Part shown: piece by piece, positions 10,132 through 23,850 of the stretch | How positions within the stretch are numbered: the first letter of the stretch is position 1 | Layout of the letters: every line of letters begins with the position of its first letter | Source: Brevipalpus yothersi | Lineage: Eukaryota > Arthropoda > Arachnida > Trombidiformes > Tenuipalpidae | DNA length: 64,000 nt | Assembly (NCBI GenBank): GCA_003956705.1 | Contig: QZCP01000445.1 | Span: forward strand, 309,151-373,150 | Reading direction: 5' to 3' | Program-made: the position numbers and the translations under genes | The notes under the pieces: model-generated | Told to the model about the DNA's origin: nothing | Databases searched by the model: none | The model's input: the letters and a program-made list of their open reading frames with translations, nothing else

Positions 10132-13061
10132 TCAAAGATAGAAGAGATAATTTCCAAGCCTTGGATCAGGTTCGCGATGAAGAGAAGTTCCCGTGAGATA
10201 GGCCAATTTTTGAGCATACTGACATGCAGCTGGTACAGTTATCGTTCCCTGAAAGAGATAGAAAAAATTTCGATTGGAAAATGATGGAAAATTTCACATA
10301 AGCGAAATTCATTTCGCTCGTGTATGATACTCACAGCCCAATTAAAGTATAGATAACAAAGTTTGTAGGCCATTTGTTGGTGATGATTTGCTCGCCATCC
10401 AGTGTTATCTTCAATTATGTTATACATTGCTGGATTGACAGTTCCTTGCTGAACACTTTGACTGACCAAATAGAAATCATATCGTTCTTTCCTTGTAACC
10501 ACTGTATCTACGATAGTACCAGGAGGAGGATTTCCGTAACAAGGAGCATTGTCATACTTGAAGAAGAATCGAGAATTGCCTCGTTTTGTGATTATGATGA
10601 AACACCACTTGATCTCTCTTGGACAAGCTATCGATTCTATCTCAGCTTTTATCTGGGACATTTCAGTGTCATATATGTAGGAAATCTGACCCTCAGACAC
10701 ACCAGCTCGGTATATAATCAGCATACTTGGTAAGCGATCATTTAATGAAGCATATTCTTTTAGACCATCTGAAAAATATGGGAAAATTGAATATCGAAAA
10801 AGAATTATGAGTCTCAAGCTCAAAACCTAGAATTCCAATTCATTAGTTAATTAACGAAAGATGGAAATATCCCCATGTACTATGTGTGGAATCAATCTGA
10901 CGTTGATTGAATTATTACTGCTAGAAAACTTCGTTTAAACATCAGCTTTGACTAGAAAATGAATGAACTATCAACTCCAGTAGCTTTGATAAAACTTTTC
11001 ATGGTATCCTAAATAAAAATCGATCCTAACTGATTGACTTACGAATGAAAGGCAAAGTTTGATAGAAAAAAAAATAAAATCTCTAGATAATGGAAAAACT
11101 TTTGCTCACTTTTCAAATGTAGAGCAAATTTTCCAGACATCTCTTCACGACTTTGATGATAAGAAGCTCTAGAATGCCATCGAGTTGCAGATCGATTCAA
11201 GCTACAAACAAATGCTCCAACTGACGAACCTCTTCTAGCCGTATCATGGTAGCAATCATAACCAACAATCATCGTATTGTTCAACTGAAAGAAAAAAAAT
11301 TTTGAATTTTAGAGAAAAATTTGATCAGATTCCAAGAGAACCAACTCTTGTCCCTGTGTGGATGTGTCCTCATTCCCAGATTTTTCAATCATCAGAACAT
11401 ACCGGAATATTCAGAGCCCATGCTTCGGCACCCAGCTTGACGCTCATTTGAATACATATTTTTGTGCACACTGGTAAGAGGGAATTTTGTTTGAGAAGAG
11501 TTTTAGTGGTCACTACTTGGGAGGCCATCGGTTTATCACAGCAAAAAAATTTCTTGATAGCATCATATCGATCTTTCCTGCTGCCCGGTACGATTATGTT
11601 AACCAACTGATAATTTGCAGGCACTTTCTTACATGCCTCGAAAAAGGTCGCAGTTCGATCATCGTCCAATGGTAAAATTTTGGGAGGTGAGAGATTAACA
11701 CCGATAGCTTTAGAAATTCGAAGCAAATTGTTACAATAGTCATCAATGATCTGCCTGTCTCGACGAAGGCAAATGATTGCCCATGAATCTAATCCAATAG
11801 GTTTCCGCAAATTTTTTGAACGAATTTCACGTTCAAATGAACCAGATCTCTGGTTATATTGGGTTCCAGATCGTTCATCTTCACCAAGCATCAATATTTT
11901 CTCTGCTCCTAGAACTCTACCAGATACTTGAACAAGGTTCGTTTCGAAGCTAAGATTCCAAGCTGCCATTTCTTCTTGAACTCTTTCACTGCTTGATAGT
12001 TTCCCCATGAAAGCATTCAATTGATCAACTCTAGCCTGAGGTTGACCACTTGATTTAGTGTCGATATCTTTTTTGAGTTCGAAATTATTTCGCATTTTTC
12101 CAGTGAGACCAGTCATAAGACACAATTCTGGTACTAGCATAATCGGTTGATCTTGGCCACTTCGCTTCTGCCGTTCAGTTGGCTTGACTATCAAAAGAGG
12201 CTGTTTTTCATCTCTGATATCAACATTATACTGCTCTTTGTAGTAATCTTTAAGAGTGACCATCTCTCCTCGTCTTTCGAAAGTGTAATTCGTTGGATTT
12301 TTACCCATAAGAACATCATCAATACGATATGTTTTATTACAATAGGTAACCATCACAACTTTTCCGGCCAATTCATTGCGTGCAATATCACGGAAATTCT
12401 GAGGTTTAGCTTTCGCGATTTGAGTAAGTATTTCGTAAGCAGACTCTTTTCGTATTATTTTATGGACAATGTCGCACATCATCAGAATTCCACCATCGTA
12501 TTCATTTATTGCGGTAGCTACGCCAGGCCAAACCTCAATTTTCCAGTTATCCAAAATTATCCGTTTGTTTTTATTGTAATAATTACGACCAATCTGCATC
12601 ATCCCGATAGCTCGAAGATTTCTTTTCATTTGGGTGTTGTATAAACGCATCATTTCCGGATGTCCCCATGGCACTGTGGAAGTGAATCGAAAAGTGATTA
12701 TAATTCGCTCATTATCAGATGCTCGGGTTCCAGTAACAGTAGTCACACGAGAATCGAGTCTTTCTAACGTTTTGAGCTCATTTTCACCATCGAAAACATA
12801 AGCTGATCCAAATAAATCTTTATGTTCTAACACAAGTTTACGTTTCATCTTCACAGGTTCCATTGATGGCTCAAAATCCACTCTGTATGAATACACAACA
12901 CCACTTTCGGAAGTATTTAACTTGAAATGATTGGTTAGCAATCTGATTGATGATCCACCTTCACCACATGTTGTGTGGACATTCCTTGGGATTGTGTTGA
13001 TACGCTCTGCCATTCGATCGCGAGATGATCTACCAATCGATGACACCCCTTCACCGGCCAT
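10132..13061 (-). CDS. piwi: Piwi unit C: Piwi-family Argonaute, predicted slicer-dead
   Basis: Exons 11403-13061, 11110-11284, 10335-10768 and 10132-10248 give 794 aa with the same three intron positions as the other copies. PAZ (YCNKTYRIDDVLMGKNP), MID (RYDAIKK, MASQ, CTKICIQMSVKLGAEAWA) and PIWI are complete. The tetrad reads D563 (VGYDCYHDT), E601 (SREEMS), then Ala633 in place of the YRDG Asp (IYRAGVSEG) and Gln769 in place of His (CQYAQKLAYL). It thus shares two of the three losses seen in B. The N-terminus (MAGEGVSSIGRSSRDRMAE) has no RG/GRG dipeptide repeats, unlike B and H, so Tudor-type docking may also be weakened. The body is intact and free of stops, which argues for a maintained, non-cleaving role rather than decay. 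It is likely cytoplasmic or nuclear in germline cells, as known for the family. Confidence 0.95.
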
Positions 13062-15260
13062 TTCACATACTCTGACTGCTTCTACTACTGTTCTATTCCA
13101 TATATAATGGGATCAATTGACAAAACACACATGAGTATATGTATACACTTTACAGTTATATCAGTTATTCACCAAGACAATAAGAAACGTTTCAAAAATA
13201 TCAGATAACATTACAGATTCAACAGTGGAACAAAAAAAGTTGTTGAATGTAAACTCAAAAGAAACTATTTTCAACTGACTCTGGTGATTCAGTTCATTTG
13301 GTTAACCCAAAATCGAAAGACATTCAGCAAGATTTCATCATTGTCACTTCTTTTCATTTTTTGAGCTCTCAGCCATAAAAGATTAAGCGAAAATCCCCAA
13401 AATCAGGTTGCCCAAGGACCATAGTACAAATGATGTCCAGCATTTAGTTTCTCTTGAGCAGGTTTATAACGCTAGTGGAGGCCGATCAAGGATGCAAACC
13501 ACTTTTCTTCAAACAAAAAGAACTGACATTGTTAGTTCATTCAACTGGGCAGTTTATTTTGATACAAACTTTCAGGATTGAAAGAATAGTTCTCATTAAC
13601 GATTATGAATACAATTAACCAGTTTCACGCTCGAAGTTTTGAAACGCTTGCATCGTCGTTTTTTTTGTTGAATTTTGCTGAGTTTCTGGTTTTTTTGGTG
13701 TTTCCTTGTTTTTTTTGTTATCACATATGAAGCGATTGATGGATCAAGAACCTAAATAAGCAAACTTGTGGCTACTCTGCCGTTCTGTATGTTACTTTGC
13801 ACCAGATTTTTTTTCTCCTTTTTTCACCAAATTCAATTCCTTGATCTTTGTTTCATTTTGGCGCAAAAATTGATGGAGCAAATCTAGAAAATTGATACAA
13901 GTTGGGTATCACAAAATATTAATAGCTTACAAATGATGAAAAAAATGATGTCGTCCTGTTGATCTATTAAGTATGCCTAAATAAATTAGGATTTTTGTAT
14001 TGAAGGACAACTTCTTACTCTCTCGTGGTCTTCACCAACTTCCTTGACATTGATAAAGGATTGTTGATTCATTCGATAGAGGTGTGAATCTATGAAAAAA
14101 TTTTTAAGCCAAATCTTACGGGTCGAGAGGAACACCTTGCTAGCCTCCAGATTACGGTAACGCTTTAGAAGCTGAAAAATTATCGAAGTGTTTGGAAATG
14201 ACCAAATAATTTATCTCTTCTTCTGATCAAAATTCTATAAATATATGCATTTTATCCTAATGATAAATTTGAATCCGATAAAATTATGGAAAACATTTTA
14301 GTTTTTCCTGATTTATATCAACCATTTCGAATTCAGAAAACAAATGAAGAGACAGAGAAAGGAAAATATTCTCATTATTTCTGAGACAAAGAGAAGGTCT
14401 TGTCTTATTAATTAAAATGACGAAATATCAATTAAAAATCTTCTCATTTGTGTATTTAATGATCTAGTGTGAAAAAAAGTCATTGGAAGTAATCTGGAAT
14501 CATCTTGCTCAGAACAAACTTTTACCGTACTTGAGATGATGAAAGGCTGTTGTGCCATATGGGGAGGAGGTGATTGAACAGAAATATATTTCCTCTCGAC
14601 GAATTAGAAAAAGAACAAAGTGATTTTTTCCTTAAAAGTGAAACCAAATTAAGTGATTTTTCAGTTGCAAACTGTCTTGAAAAATTGGTACTGAAGCAAA
14701 TAGCTGGATAGAGGGGCTATCTTAACATCACACGAGCTTGAATGAAGTTTTGACTAATCAAGAATTATCTTCACACTCAAAAAACTTGTAAACTTGGATC
14801 TAAAATGAACAAGTGTTTCATAAAATAATGAAATATTGAGCGAAAATCTAGCTCTGTTTTTTGTTCATTTGAAACGGAAGAAAATTCATCAGATACTGGA
14901 GGAAATTCGAAATTCTCGAAAAATCACGCCTTCAGATAACTTGGGTTGAATGCTTCTAATTGTCTATAATAGGAAATTCGATCACTTAATCGTATGACAA
15001 AGCTGAACGAATGGAACTCTTCTCATTGTTATTACATATTCATAATCTCAATTATGAGGATCTAGGAGTAAAAATATATCTGTACGCAGAGTGAACTTTT
15101 GTTGAAAATGAATGAATACAATATAATCATTGTATGAGTCAATTTCTCATTGTTTTTCTCATGGAAGTGTCAATTTTTATATAAATGCTGTTTTTTCGTA
15201 TAATTCGAGTGATTGATGAAGAAACTGTCAAATATCCAAGACTATCAGAGATAGGTAAAC
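13062..15260. other. Divergent intergenic region between Piwi C and the SLC41-like gene
   Basis: About 2.2 kb of AT-rich DNA that should hold both promoters. I found no coding sequence, RNA gene or clear repeat. Confidence 0.55.
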
Positions 15261-17293
15261 ATGGATCAAGAAAAAAAATTTGTTGAAGTTATAAGTGAAT
15301 TTAATGATACAGCAAGTTGCTCGATAAATCATTCGATCCCTTGTGATGTTATTTATGAGGACGAAATTAACTCTAATTCGAATAAGACAGAAGACCTGTA
15401 TTCTGATACGTGTAAGAACTTCGATCACTCAACACTTGATGGCCTCAGCCATATAACTGATAATCGTGGGTGCAAATTGACTGATCATGGTGAGATACAT
15501 GATTGGAAAAATTCCATAGAAACAGATTGCCCATCGCAAATCTTGGACCAAGTACATCCAGTTAGTGCCATAAATCTCTCCGAAAAGAGTTACCTAGTGA
15601 ATTCTCTTACAATCCATCCAGATCAGATTGATTTGGGTGATCACAACACAACAAGCAGTCAAGATGATCTTAACAATAATCGACCTAACCGGAAGAAGGG
15701 CTTCAACAACTTCGATCGATTCGTCAGTTTCACTCCATCAGATAATGATCAGTACCATAATTCCGATGGTTCTCTGGATGAATCTCCCTATAAAGCTTTA
15801 CGTCAGTTGATTATTCCTTGCCTCATTGCTGGATGTGGAAGTGTTGCGGCTGGTATCGTACTGGCCATCGTTCAGCAATGGGAAGCTTTCCAAAATATAC
15901 CTCAGTTGAACATACTTGTACCTGCGTTGATGGGTCTGAAGGACAATGTTGCCATGACTCTAGCCTCTCGTTTATCTACTTTGGCGAATCTACAAAGTTT
16001 GGATCATTCATCGGAAAAAATTCGTATAATGACCGCCAACATGGCTCTTGCACAATGTCAAGCTTCGACCATAGGACTGTTCACTCCATTTATAGCTTTT
16101 GCAATTACATACATTTCACCAGCTGAGAGATATAATTTAACAATTGGTGACATAGTATTCTTAATAACAGTATCAGTTGTCACATCGAATATTGCGAATT
16201 TTGTACTAAATTCAATGGTTTGTTGCCTGGTCAGTATCTGTCATCGATTAAAGATAGATCCTGATAATATCGCAACCCCTCTGGCTGCCTCCTTTGGAGA
16301 CCTGATCACGATGCTCTCAATAGCTTTTTTCAGTAGATGCCTCTTTTTGATTAAACATCTACCAGGAGTTCATATTGGTATCACGATTGGAATACTTTCA
16401 TTAATTCCTTTCTCTGCCTTCATGGCGACTAAGCAAAAGTCTACGAGGAAGGTACTGATGGCCGGCTGGTTTCCGATTTGCGGCTCAATGCTGATTCAAA
16501 TAATGGGTGGTTTTGTGATGGAAAACTCTTTGAGTAATTTCACAAAATTAGCTGTTTTTCAGCCACTTATGACAGGTAAGGCTATAATTGAACCATTCTT
16601 TTCCTCTAGAGATTGAAATATTTTCCGTTCTTCAAGCGGAGTCATATCATCTTTGAACGATGAAAAAATCTCTCTACATAATGAAGTTTCATCTATCACG
16701 ACACTGACTTGAGTAGAGTGTTGATTGAGATTTTCATAACGATTCTGATAACTAAATAATTTCAGGAATCGGAGGCAATCTGGCATCCATACAGACCAGT
16801 CGAAATTCTACATATTTCCTTCGCCAAGTTTGGCAAGATAATCGATCGAAAAATGATCTCGAACATTTTAAAAGGAGAAAAAATTTTTCCAATCGGAAAG
16901 CAAGTGAGTTTTCTTCTCTTGAATATCTAATTACCTTTCCTCATGATATTTTGGAATTTTTTCCCAGGTTCACACTCATATTTGGCACCATGGCTAATAC
17001 TTTTCTCGATACCAGCTCATATTTTGTTTGTTCTCATAATCAAAATTGCTTACAATCATTTCACATTGACTACAACATTCTTCACATGCTATCTTGCTGC
17101 AGCGGCTGTTCAAGCAACTGTTCTAATGCAAATCTCATACTCATTGGTACGATTGTTATGGAAAATGCGTTTAAATCCAGACAATTCAGCACTTCCTATC
17201 CTGACTGCTACAGGAGATATGATTGGATCTCTCGTTTTAATGATAGCATTCATAGTTATGAGATTTTTCAAAGATGTGAATGCTGAAAGCTAG
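15261..17293 (+). CDS. SLC41/MgtE-family magnesium transporter
   Basis: Exons 15261-16575, 16766-16903 and 16968-17293 give 592 aa. A hydrophilic N-tail of about 175 residues is followed by two homologous MgtE-type membrane halves, as in animal SLC41A proteins. Half one has LIAGCGSVAAGIVLAIVQ, then VPALMGLKDNVAMTLASRLS (about 220-240) and IDPDNIATPLAASFGDLITM. Half two has AVFQPLMTGIGGNLASIQTSR across the first junction and LNPDNSALPILTATGDMIGS near the end. The paired GLKDN/GIGGN and PDN...P...GD motifs line the cation path in the family. It probably moves Mg2+ across the plasma or an internal membrane. It sits between Piwi C and D but faces the other way and has no evident functional link to them. 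The start is the first ATG of a long open frame; the exact N-terminus is uncertain. Confidence 0.93.
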
Positions 17294-18412
17294 TAAAGCT
17301 TCGATTCGAAAATTAGAATGTTAAACACCTCATAGAAACACACACTTTACTTTTTTAAGTTTCAACTCTAAATTATTGCACAGAAATCTTGTTGAATAAG
17401 CATTCTTGGTCAGATGTACAATCAAGTTAAAGCCATATTCTATTGTAAGATGATGAGATAGCTGCGTGTTCTATGGAAATTATCAGTCTCAATAAAGTAC
17501 AAGACATAGTCCTCTCCTATGATCGGTCTCTTATGAAACATGATTGTGAACAATAAAACTCCCATATTAATCAGTGTTTTGTCGATGGATGAACTGAAGT
17601 TGATTACTTCTTCTTAGATTGAGATTGACCACCAAATCTAGACGATTTAGATAACCAACAAGCTCTGAGTTCATGTGTAGCAGAATGGCAAGAAAATTTT
17701 CATTAATTCATATCATCAAACCATCATCAAACCAACATCAAACTGAAACATGGCCAACAACAATGGTGAATTATCTGATTTCTAGAAGATTCCCTGAAAA
17801 CTGCCGATGCCGATGTTGATGATACTCGACATCAATCAATCAGTTGAAAACAAAAGCTAGAAATAATTTATTACTTGACAATCTGCTAATAGAAGTCATT
17901 AATGAAAGAAATGTGCAGTAAATGATCCTGATATCATTACGGCATAATAAATCAGACTAATTACTCTACCGTTATCAGACTGATACCCATAGAGTTCCAA
18001 AGAGTTATTATCTACTGGAGCAACTAGTATTTGCTAACATCTGATGTATGACTATAATTGTAGCCCAGTTATTGAGTTATTGATTTAGCAATGTTATAAC
18101 AAGCCGAAGCATTTCATCATAGTTTTATATGTGGTTAAGTTTTCTGAGAGGAAAGATAGATTGCAAAATTTTATTCACCCAAAAATACGTTCAACTTATT
18201 CCTGTTCATCTTTTTCTTGTGAGAAACCTACACATCCAGCTTCTTCATGGATCTTTCTAATTTCACACGCCGAATAATTCCAACGTACACATTGTACGTT
18301 TCACCTCATTTCATCAGATGAAAAGAAAGAATTAGCTCATTCATCGTTCTGATCACTCCTAGCACTATGGTATTGTTCTTCTTTTGTGGAAATTTTTCAA
18401 ATTGATTATTTT

Positions 18413-18494
<82 letters not shown>

Positions 18495-18721
18495 GATTGT
18501 CAAGAAAATTCAAATTCATTTTTGATAGCCATTTTACTTCATCCAACAGTCTTGGTTTTCAAGTGACCGATATACAATCTCGAGCCTAGTCATCATACTC
18601 ATCAATGAATCTACTCATAATTTTATCTTTTCCATCCACCAATTGGTCATTATTATTACGTTAGCAATTGAATCAAAAATTGACCCACTGTTTTCTGTTG
18701 TTTATCTTCTAGTAGAATAGA
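17294..18721. other. Convergent intergenic region, SLC41-like gene to Piwi D
   Basis: Contains the 3' ends of both genes. AATAAA occurs at 17491-17496 and 17552-17557, about 200 and 260 bases after the SLC41-like stop; either could be its polyadenylation signal. The GA repeat at 18415-18489 lies here. No gene was seen. Confidence 0.55.
18415..18489. repeat. GA microsatellite
   Basis: About 75 bases of uninterrupted AG dinucleotides, about 230 bases beyond the 3' end of Piwi D. Confidence 0.95.
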
Positions 18722-21408
18722 CTAAAGATAGAAGAGCCTGTTTCCGAGTCTGGCATCAGGCTCTCGATGTAGAGATGTTCCGGTCAGGTATGCCAATTTG
18801 TGGGCATATTGGCATGGAGCTGGTGTAGATATAGTTCCCTGCAAGAGAAATTCCAATTAATTTAAGACAATAATTAGATGAACCATCCAACCTATAAACT
18901 GAACCAATGAAATTTTTTTCGGGGAAAGTTTCATTAGTGATCATCATTAAGACAATACTTACAGCCCAATTGTAGTAAAGATGGCAAAATTTGTTCGCCA
19001 ACATCTGATGATGAATCAGGCTCCAGTTAGTATCATCACTGACAATGTTGTACATTGTTGGATTAACTGTTCCCTGTCGAACACTCTGACTGATCATATA
19101 GAAATCATTTCGATCTCTTCTTGTCACTGCTGTATCAACGACAGTACCAGGAGGAGGATTTAGGTATTGACCATCCTGTTGGCAGAAAAACTTGGCACTG
19201 ATTCGTTTGGTGACTATGATAAAAGCCCATTTGAAATTATTTTCCAATTGATCCGGATCAATCAGAGCACTCAAAGCATCTCGTATTTGGGCAACCTCAA
19301 AATCGTACACATGAGAAATCTGACCTTCACCGACACCATCTCGATACACAATCAAGCGATTTGGTAGACTGCCATTCAGATTTTGGTACTCTCTCAGGCC
19401 ACCTTGGAATGGCAAAAATTTCATCAAAACTTTCTCTTTAAGATTGCTCAAGAGCCTACCTGTCAAATTCATGGCAAAATTGCCTGACATTTCATTTCGA
19501 TCCTGGTGATAAGAAACTCGTGAGTACCAGCGAGTTGCAGATTGATTCAAGCTACAAACAAATGCTCCAACAGACGATCCTCTTCTGACAGTGTCATGAT
19601 AGCAATCATAACCTACGACCATCATATTCTTCACCTAAAGAATTGTAAAAACATAATTTGAAAAGTTTAGTCCAGTTAACTTCATCCGATTCCTGATATT
19701 TATATTCTCTCACCGGAATATGAAGAGCCCAAGCTTCAGCACCCAATTTAACATCCATCTGCAAGCAAATCTTCGTGCAAACAGCTAAAAGAATAGCTCT
19801 TTTACTCAGAACTTTAGTGGTCACAATTTGCGAAGGCATCGGAGTTTCACAGCAGAAAAATACCTTGACCGCATCGTAGCAATCTTTGTTCTTATCTGGG
19901 ACAATTATGTTTACCAGTTGACAATCGAGAGATACACTTCTACAAGCTTGGATGTAGGTAGATGTTCTCGCGTTTTCAAGATAGATGATCCTTGGTTGTG
20001 ATATCCCAATACCAAGACCCCTAGAAACCTGAAGAAGAGCTCCGTAATATTCTCTAACGATCTGTCCATCCCGACGAAGACATATGATCACCCATTTTTC
20101 CAAGTTAACTGCATTCCGGAGACGTTTCGTGCGTATTTCACGTTCAAATGATCCAGATTCTTGCTTATAAAGAGTTCCATTTGTCTCATCTTCTCCCCAC
20201 ATCAAAATTCTCTCAGCAGGCAGAATGCTTCCCTCCAGCTCAAGCATATTGCTGTCGATTCGAATATTCCAAGCTGACATCTCTCTCTGAACATTTTCGT
20301 TACCATCAAGTCTATGAACAAATGCGGATAGAGCATTTACTCGTTCTGTAGGATTGACACGTGTTATGTTATCCATCGCTCTCTTCAATTCCATATTACC
20401 ACGCATTTCATCAGTCAGTCCAGTCATGAGGCACAACTCTGGTATGAGCATGATTGGTTGATCTTGACCACCTCGCCTCTGTCGCTCAGATGGCTGGACA
20501 AGTAGTAAAGGCTGATGTTCATCCTGAATCACGATACCATATTGCAGTTCATAATAATGTTTCAACGAAATTGTTTCTCTCCTATGCTGGAAAGTGTATG
20601 TGATGGGATTTCTAGCCACTTCTATATCGTCAATTCGATATGTTTTGTTGTTATAGCTGGCCATCACTATTTTACCTGGTAAGTCACGTCGAGCTATCTG
20701 GAGAAACCTGTCAGGATTATTCTGATGAATTTGTCTCAGCACATCATGAGCAGTATGAGATCGAACTACTTTGTGAGTGATATCAGACATCAATAGAATT
20801 CCAGCATCATGCTCATTGATGGCAGTAACAACGCCAGGCCAAATATTCATGTTCCAGCCATCCACACGTCTATGATTGTGTCTATCATAGTAGTGACGAC
20901 CTATTTGCACCATACCAATATTTTGAAGATTTCTCCTCATCTGGATGTTGTACATTCTCATCATTTCCGGATGTCCCCATGGAATTGTGCCTGTTCGTCG
21001 AATCGTGATTTCAGTTCTTCCATCAGCCTCCCTTCGATTGCCATAGACAACAATTTCCTCCGATTCGATTCTCCCCGATGATTTGATGTTACTTCCACCA
21101 TCAAATACATAGGCCAAACCGAATAGCTCTCGCTGTTGAGAGATCAGTTCTCGTTTTATACGAACTGAGTCAACTGGAGGATCAAAATCAACATGATAAT
21201 CATAGATGAGAACATCATTCGGAGTAATCAATCGGTAATGATTCGATACCAATCGAATCTTCCTTCTTCCATCTTTCACTTTTTCAGCAGTCACTGAGGA
21301 TGAATCAGTCGATTCTCTCGAAGGTCCAGCTCGCTGATAATCTGGTGCACCATCTCTTCCACCTTTTGGACCTTTTTTACCTCGTACGCTCTTCCCTTTT
21401 CCTGACAT
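18722..21408 (-). CDS. piwi: Piwi unit D: Piwi-family Argonaute with complete slicer tetrad
   Basis: Exons 19714-21408, 19460-19634, 18963-19402 and 18722-18838 give 808 aa. The N-tail is basic (GKGKSVRGKKGPKGG) but has few true RG repeats. PAZ carries YNNKTYRIDDIEVARNP. MID carries CYDAVKVFFC and MPSQ, so Tyr, Lys and Gln of the 5'-end pocket are kept although the usual Arg before Tyr is Cys. The tetrad is D575 (VGYDCYHDT), E613 (RNEMS), D645 (VYRDGVGEG) and H783 (CQYAHKLAYL), so target cleavage is expected. D and fragment E differ from the others by the insertion DPDQLENN/EPDQLENN in the PIWI domain. The frame is open upstream to 21471, but MSGKGKS at 21408 matches the paralogous starts. 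It is the most divergent full-length copy in this array by eye and the source of fragment E. Confidence 0.95.
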
Positions 21409-23033
21409 CGTCAGTGTTGATCTCAAACATGTGAATTTTACAAACTTATAAATGCAATAAAGAAAGAACACTAGAAATTTCTAAAAATTTTTTGATCGTT
21501 TGGCAGATAAAATTCTTTGGAACGATACATGTAATGATCAAAAAACAATAAACCCTTCATCCTTTTCAAGTAGGTCGAGGGAGTGGTATGGTGTGATCTG
21601 AGTCACAAGATATTCTGAACCAGGTCTGGACGTCACCATGGATAGTTTCAAACTGAGGGTGAAACATCATTGAAAGCTTAATAGCAATGCATGGTGAGTC
21701 GCATCACTTTGGTGTAGTGATGTGTTATTCTTCGTCATGGAGAGTGATTATGGAAACTAACTCATTTCCTGAGTCTTCTAGAGTTTTCTCGATCCGAACA
21801 TTGAATGTTTATTTTTTGATTTTCAATCAATAATTTCTCATCATCTCCACTTGAGGAAATTCCGATAAACTCCATGAGTTTTAATATTAATAAAATTGTG
21901 CTGTATAGTAGTGATTATTTCTTTGAAAATTGCTATAAAGAATTTTTGTTTGAATTCCCAGTAAATGAGGGAAGAATTTTTTGAAAAAAAGATGCGCTCA
22001 TGAGAAAAATATTATTGAATTCTCTTAGAGATACCGAATTTTGGCGTATTTTTTCTTTCTCTGATAAAAGATTCAAACTTTTGAAAAATTCTATTTTTTT
22101 GTATTTTCTATCCATGAATATATTTCAATTGGGTTGCTCAACAGTTGTAAATTTTCTAAAAACAAACTTTTTGCATCGAACTCATTTGCTATTCATTTTC
22201 TTGTGGGAAGGTTTCGATGTATTTTCAATCGAGCTCAACATTGATAGTGTTCCTGATGGTATTTCTTGGAGTTGGAAACATGTATGAATGTACTCATGCG
22301 TATCTTGTTCCCTCCACAATGAATTCTTGCAATCTTTCTGCCGCTCAAGGCATCACTTATGTCTCGAATTTTCATTGCTGTATGCTTTTCGAATCGTCTT
22401 TTATTATCAGATAAGATGATCATCATTTGGACAGTAATTTTGCTAAAAAAATTATCTCTCATATTATTAAGATAGAAATTATCTCATCTGTTGAGTTCAT
22501 TCATACAATTCTTCTTTTTAGTAAGAAATACTCAGAAATTAAGATCACTTCTTTGGCTATTTATGTATTACTAAAAAGCTATTAAGCAGCTAATTAAGAA
22601 AGCACTTCAGTAGATGATTGATGCCATAATCTGTCCTGATCAAAATTCTGTTTTATGTTTTATCATATCTTGGAGTTCTAGTTCGATTGAATGATCACTG
22701 AAAGATCAGAAACAACTCAGGAGACGGTTTTGAAACGTTCAGACATCAGATTTAGCCTTACTATCATCACATAAATCATTGGATCACTCGATAATGCTAA
22801 TTAATCTCAAGTGATTGGTTCAATATTTTCAAAACCTTAGCATCATAATGGTAGGATACTTGAAGGGATTAATCAAAAACCTAAGCTTTTGATAATTATA
22901 TGTTACCTTTCTACAGGTTCGATAAAATTTTATTGGATCAATCAGATCACCTAGTAACAATAAGAAGGTGAGTCAAATTTTTTCCAATCAGATGACAATA
23001 TTTGGATACAATCAAGTCGACAGCTGATTTGGA
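21409..23033. other. Intergenic region between Piwi D and fragment E
   Basis: Upstream (promoter) region of Piwi D. A stretch at about 21715-21770 containing CGTCATGGAGAG resembles the DNA just beyond the broken end of fragment E at about 23865-23920. No gene was seen; the plus-strand frame at 22000-22287 has no recognisable features. Confidence 0.55.
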
Positions 23034-23850
23034 TCAAAGATAAAAGAGAGTGTTTCGAAGCCTTGGATCAGGCTCTTGGTGAAGAGATGTTCCTGTTAGG
23101 TATGCCAATTTGTGTGCATATTGGCACGGAGCTGGTGTAGATATAGTTCCCTGCAAGAGAAATTCCAACTAATTTAAGACAATATTTAGATGAACTTATC
23201 CAACTTATGACCTGAATAAATGTAATTTTTTTCGATAAAAGTTTCATTAGTCATCACCATTAAGACAATACTTACAGCCCAATTGTAGTAAAGATGGCAA
23301 AGTTTGTTCACCAACATCTGATGATGAATTGGCTCCCACCCAGTATTATCAAAGATAATATTGTACATTGTTGGATTGACAGTCCCCTGTCGAACACTTT
23401 GACTTATGAGATAGAAGTTTGTTCGATCTCTTCTAGTAACTGCTGTATCGACGATAGTACCAGGAGGAGGATTTTCGTAGTGTCGATCATTTTGTTTACA
23501 AAAGAATTTAGCACTTATTCGTTTGGTGACTATGATAAAAGCCCATTTGAAATTATTTTCCAATTGATCCGGCTCAATCAGAGCACTCAAAGCATCTCGT
23601 ATTTGGGCAACCTCAAAATCGTACACATGAGAAATCTGGCCTTCACCAACACCATCTCGATACACAATTAAGCGATTTGGTAGACTGCCATTCAAATTTC
23701 GGTACTCTTTCAGACCATCTTGGAACAAAAAAAGTCTTCTTATTAAGATTCTTCGCTAACCAACAATCGACAACTCACCAGTTAAGTTCATAGCAAAATT
23801 GCCTGATAACTCATCTCGATTTTGATGATAGAAAACTCTTGAGTACCAGA
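23034..23850 (-). pseudogene. Piwi unit E: 5'-truncated duplicate of Piwi D
   Basis: The last two exons are intact: 23276-23718 (DGLKEYRNLNGSLPNRL, VYRDGVGEG) and 23034-23150 (GTISTPAPCQYAHKLAYL, ending LFYL). The 3' part of exon 2 is also present, from about 23850 down to 23779 (WYSRVFYHQNRDELSGN). Exon 1 and the first half of exon 2, including the first catalytic Asp, are absent. The intron between the last two exons is nearly identical to that of Piwi D, including non-coding stretches such as GCAAGAGAAATTCCAA, so this is a recent segmental copy of D with an internal deletion. Glu, the second Asp and His of the tetrad survive. No start codon or promoter is apparent; a short PIWI-only transcript is possible but unsupported. 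Confidence 0.9.

Noticed and set aside
22000..22287. Plus-strand 95-codon frame upstream of Piwi D
   Set aside because: No domain, splice context or codon pattern to support it.
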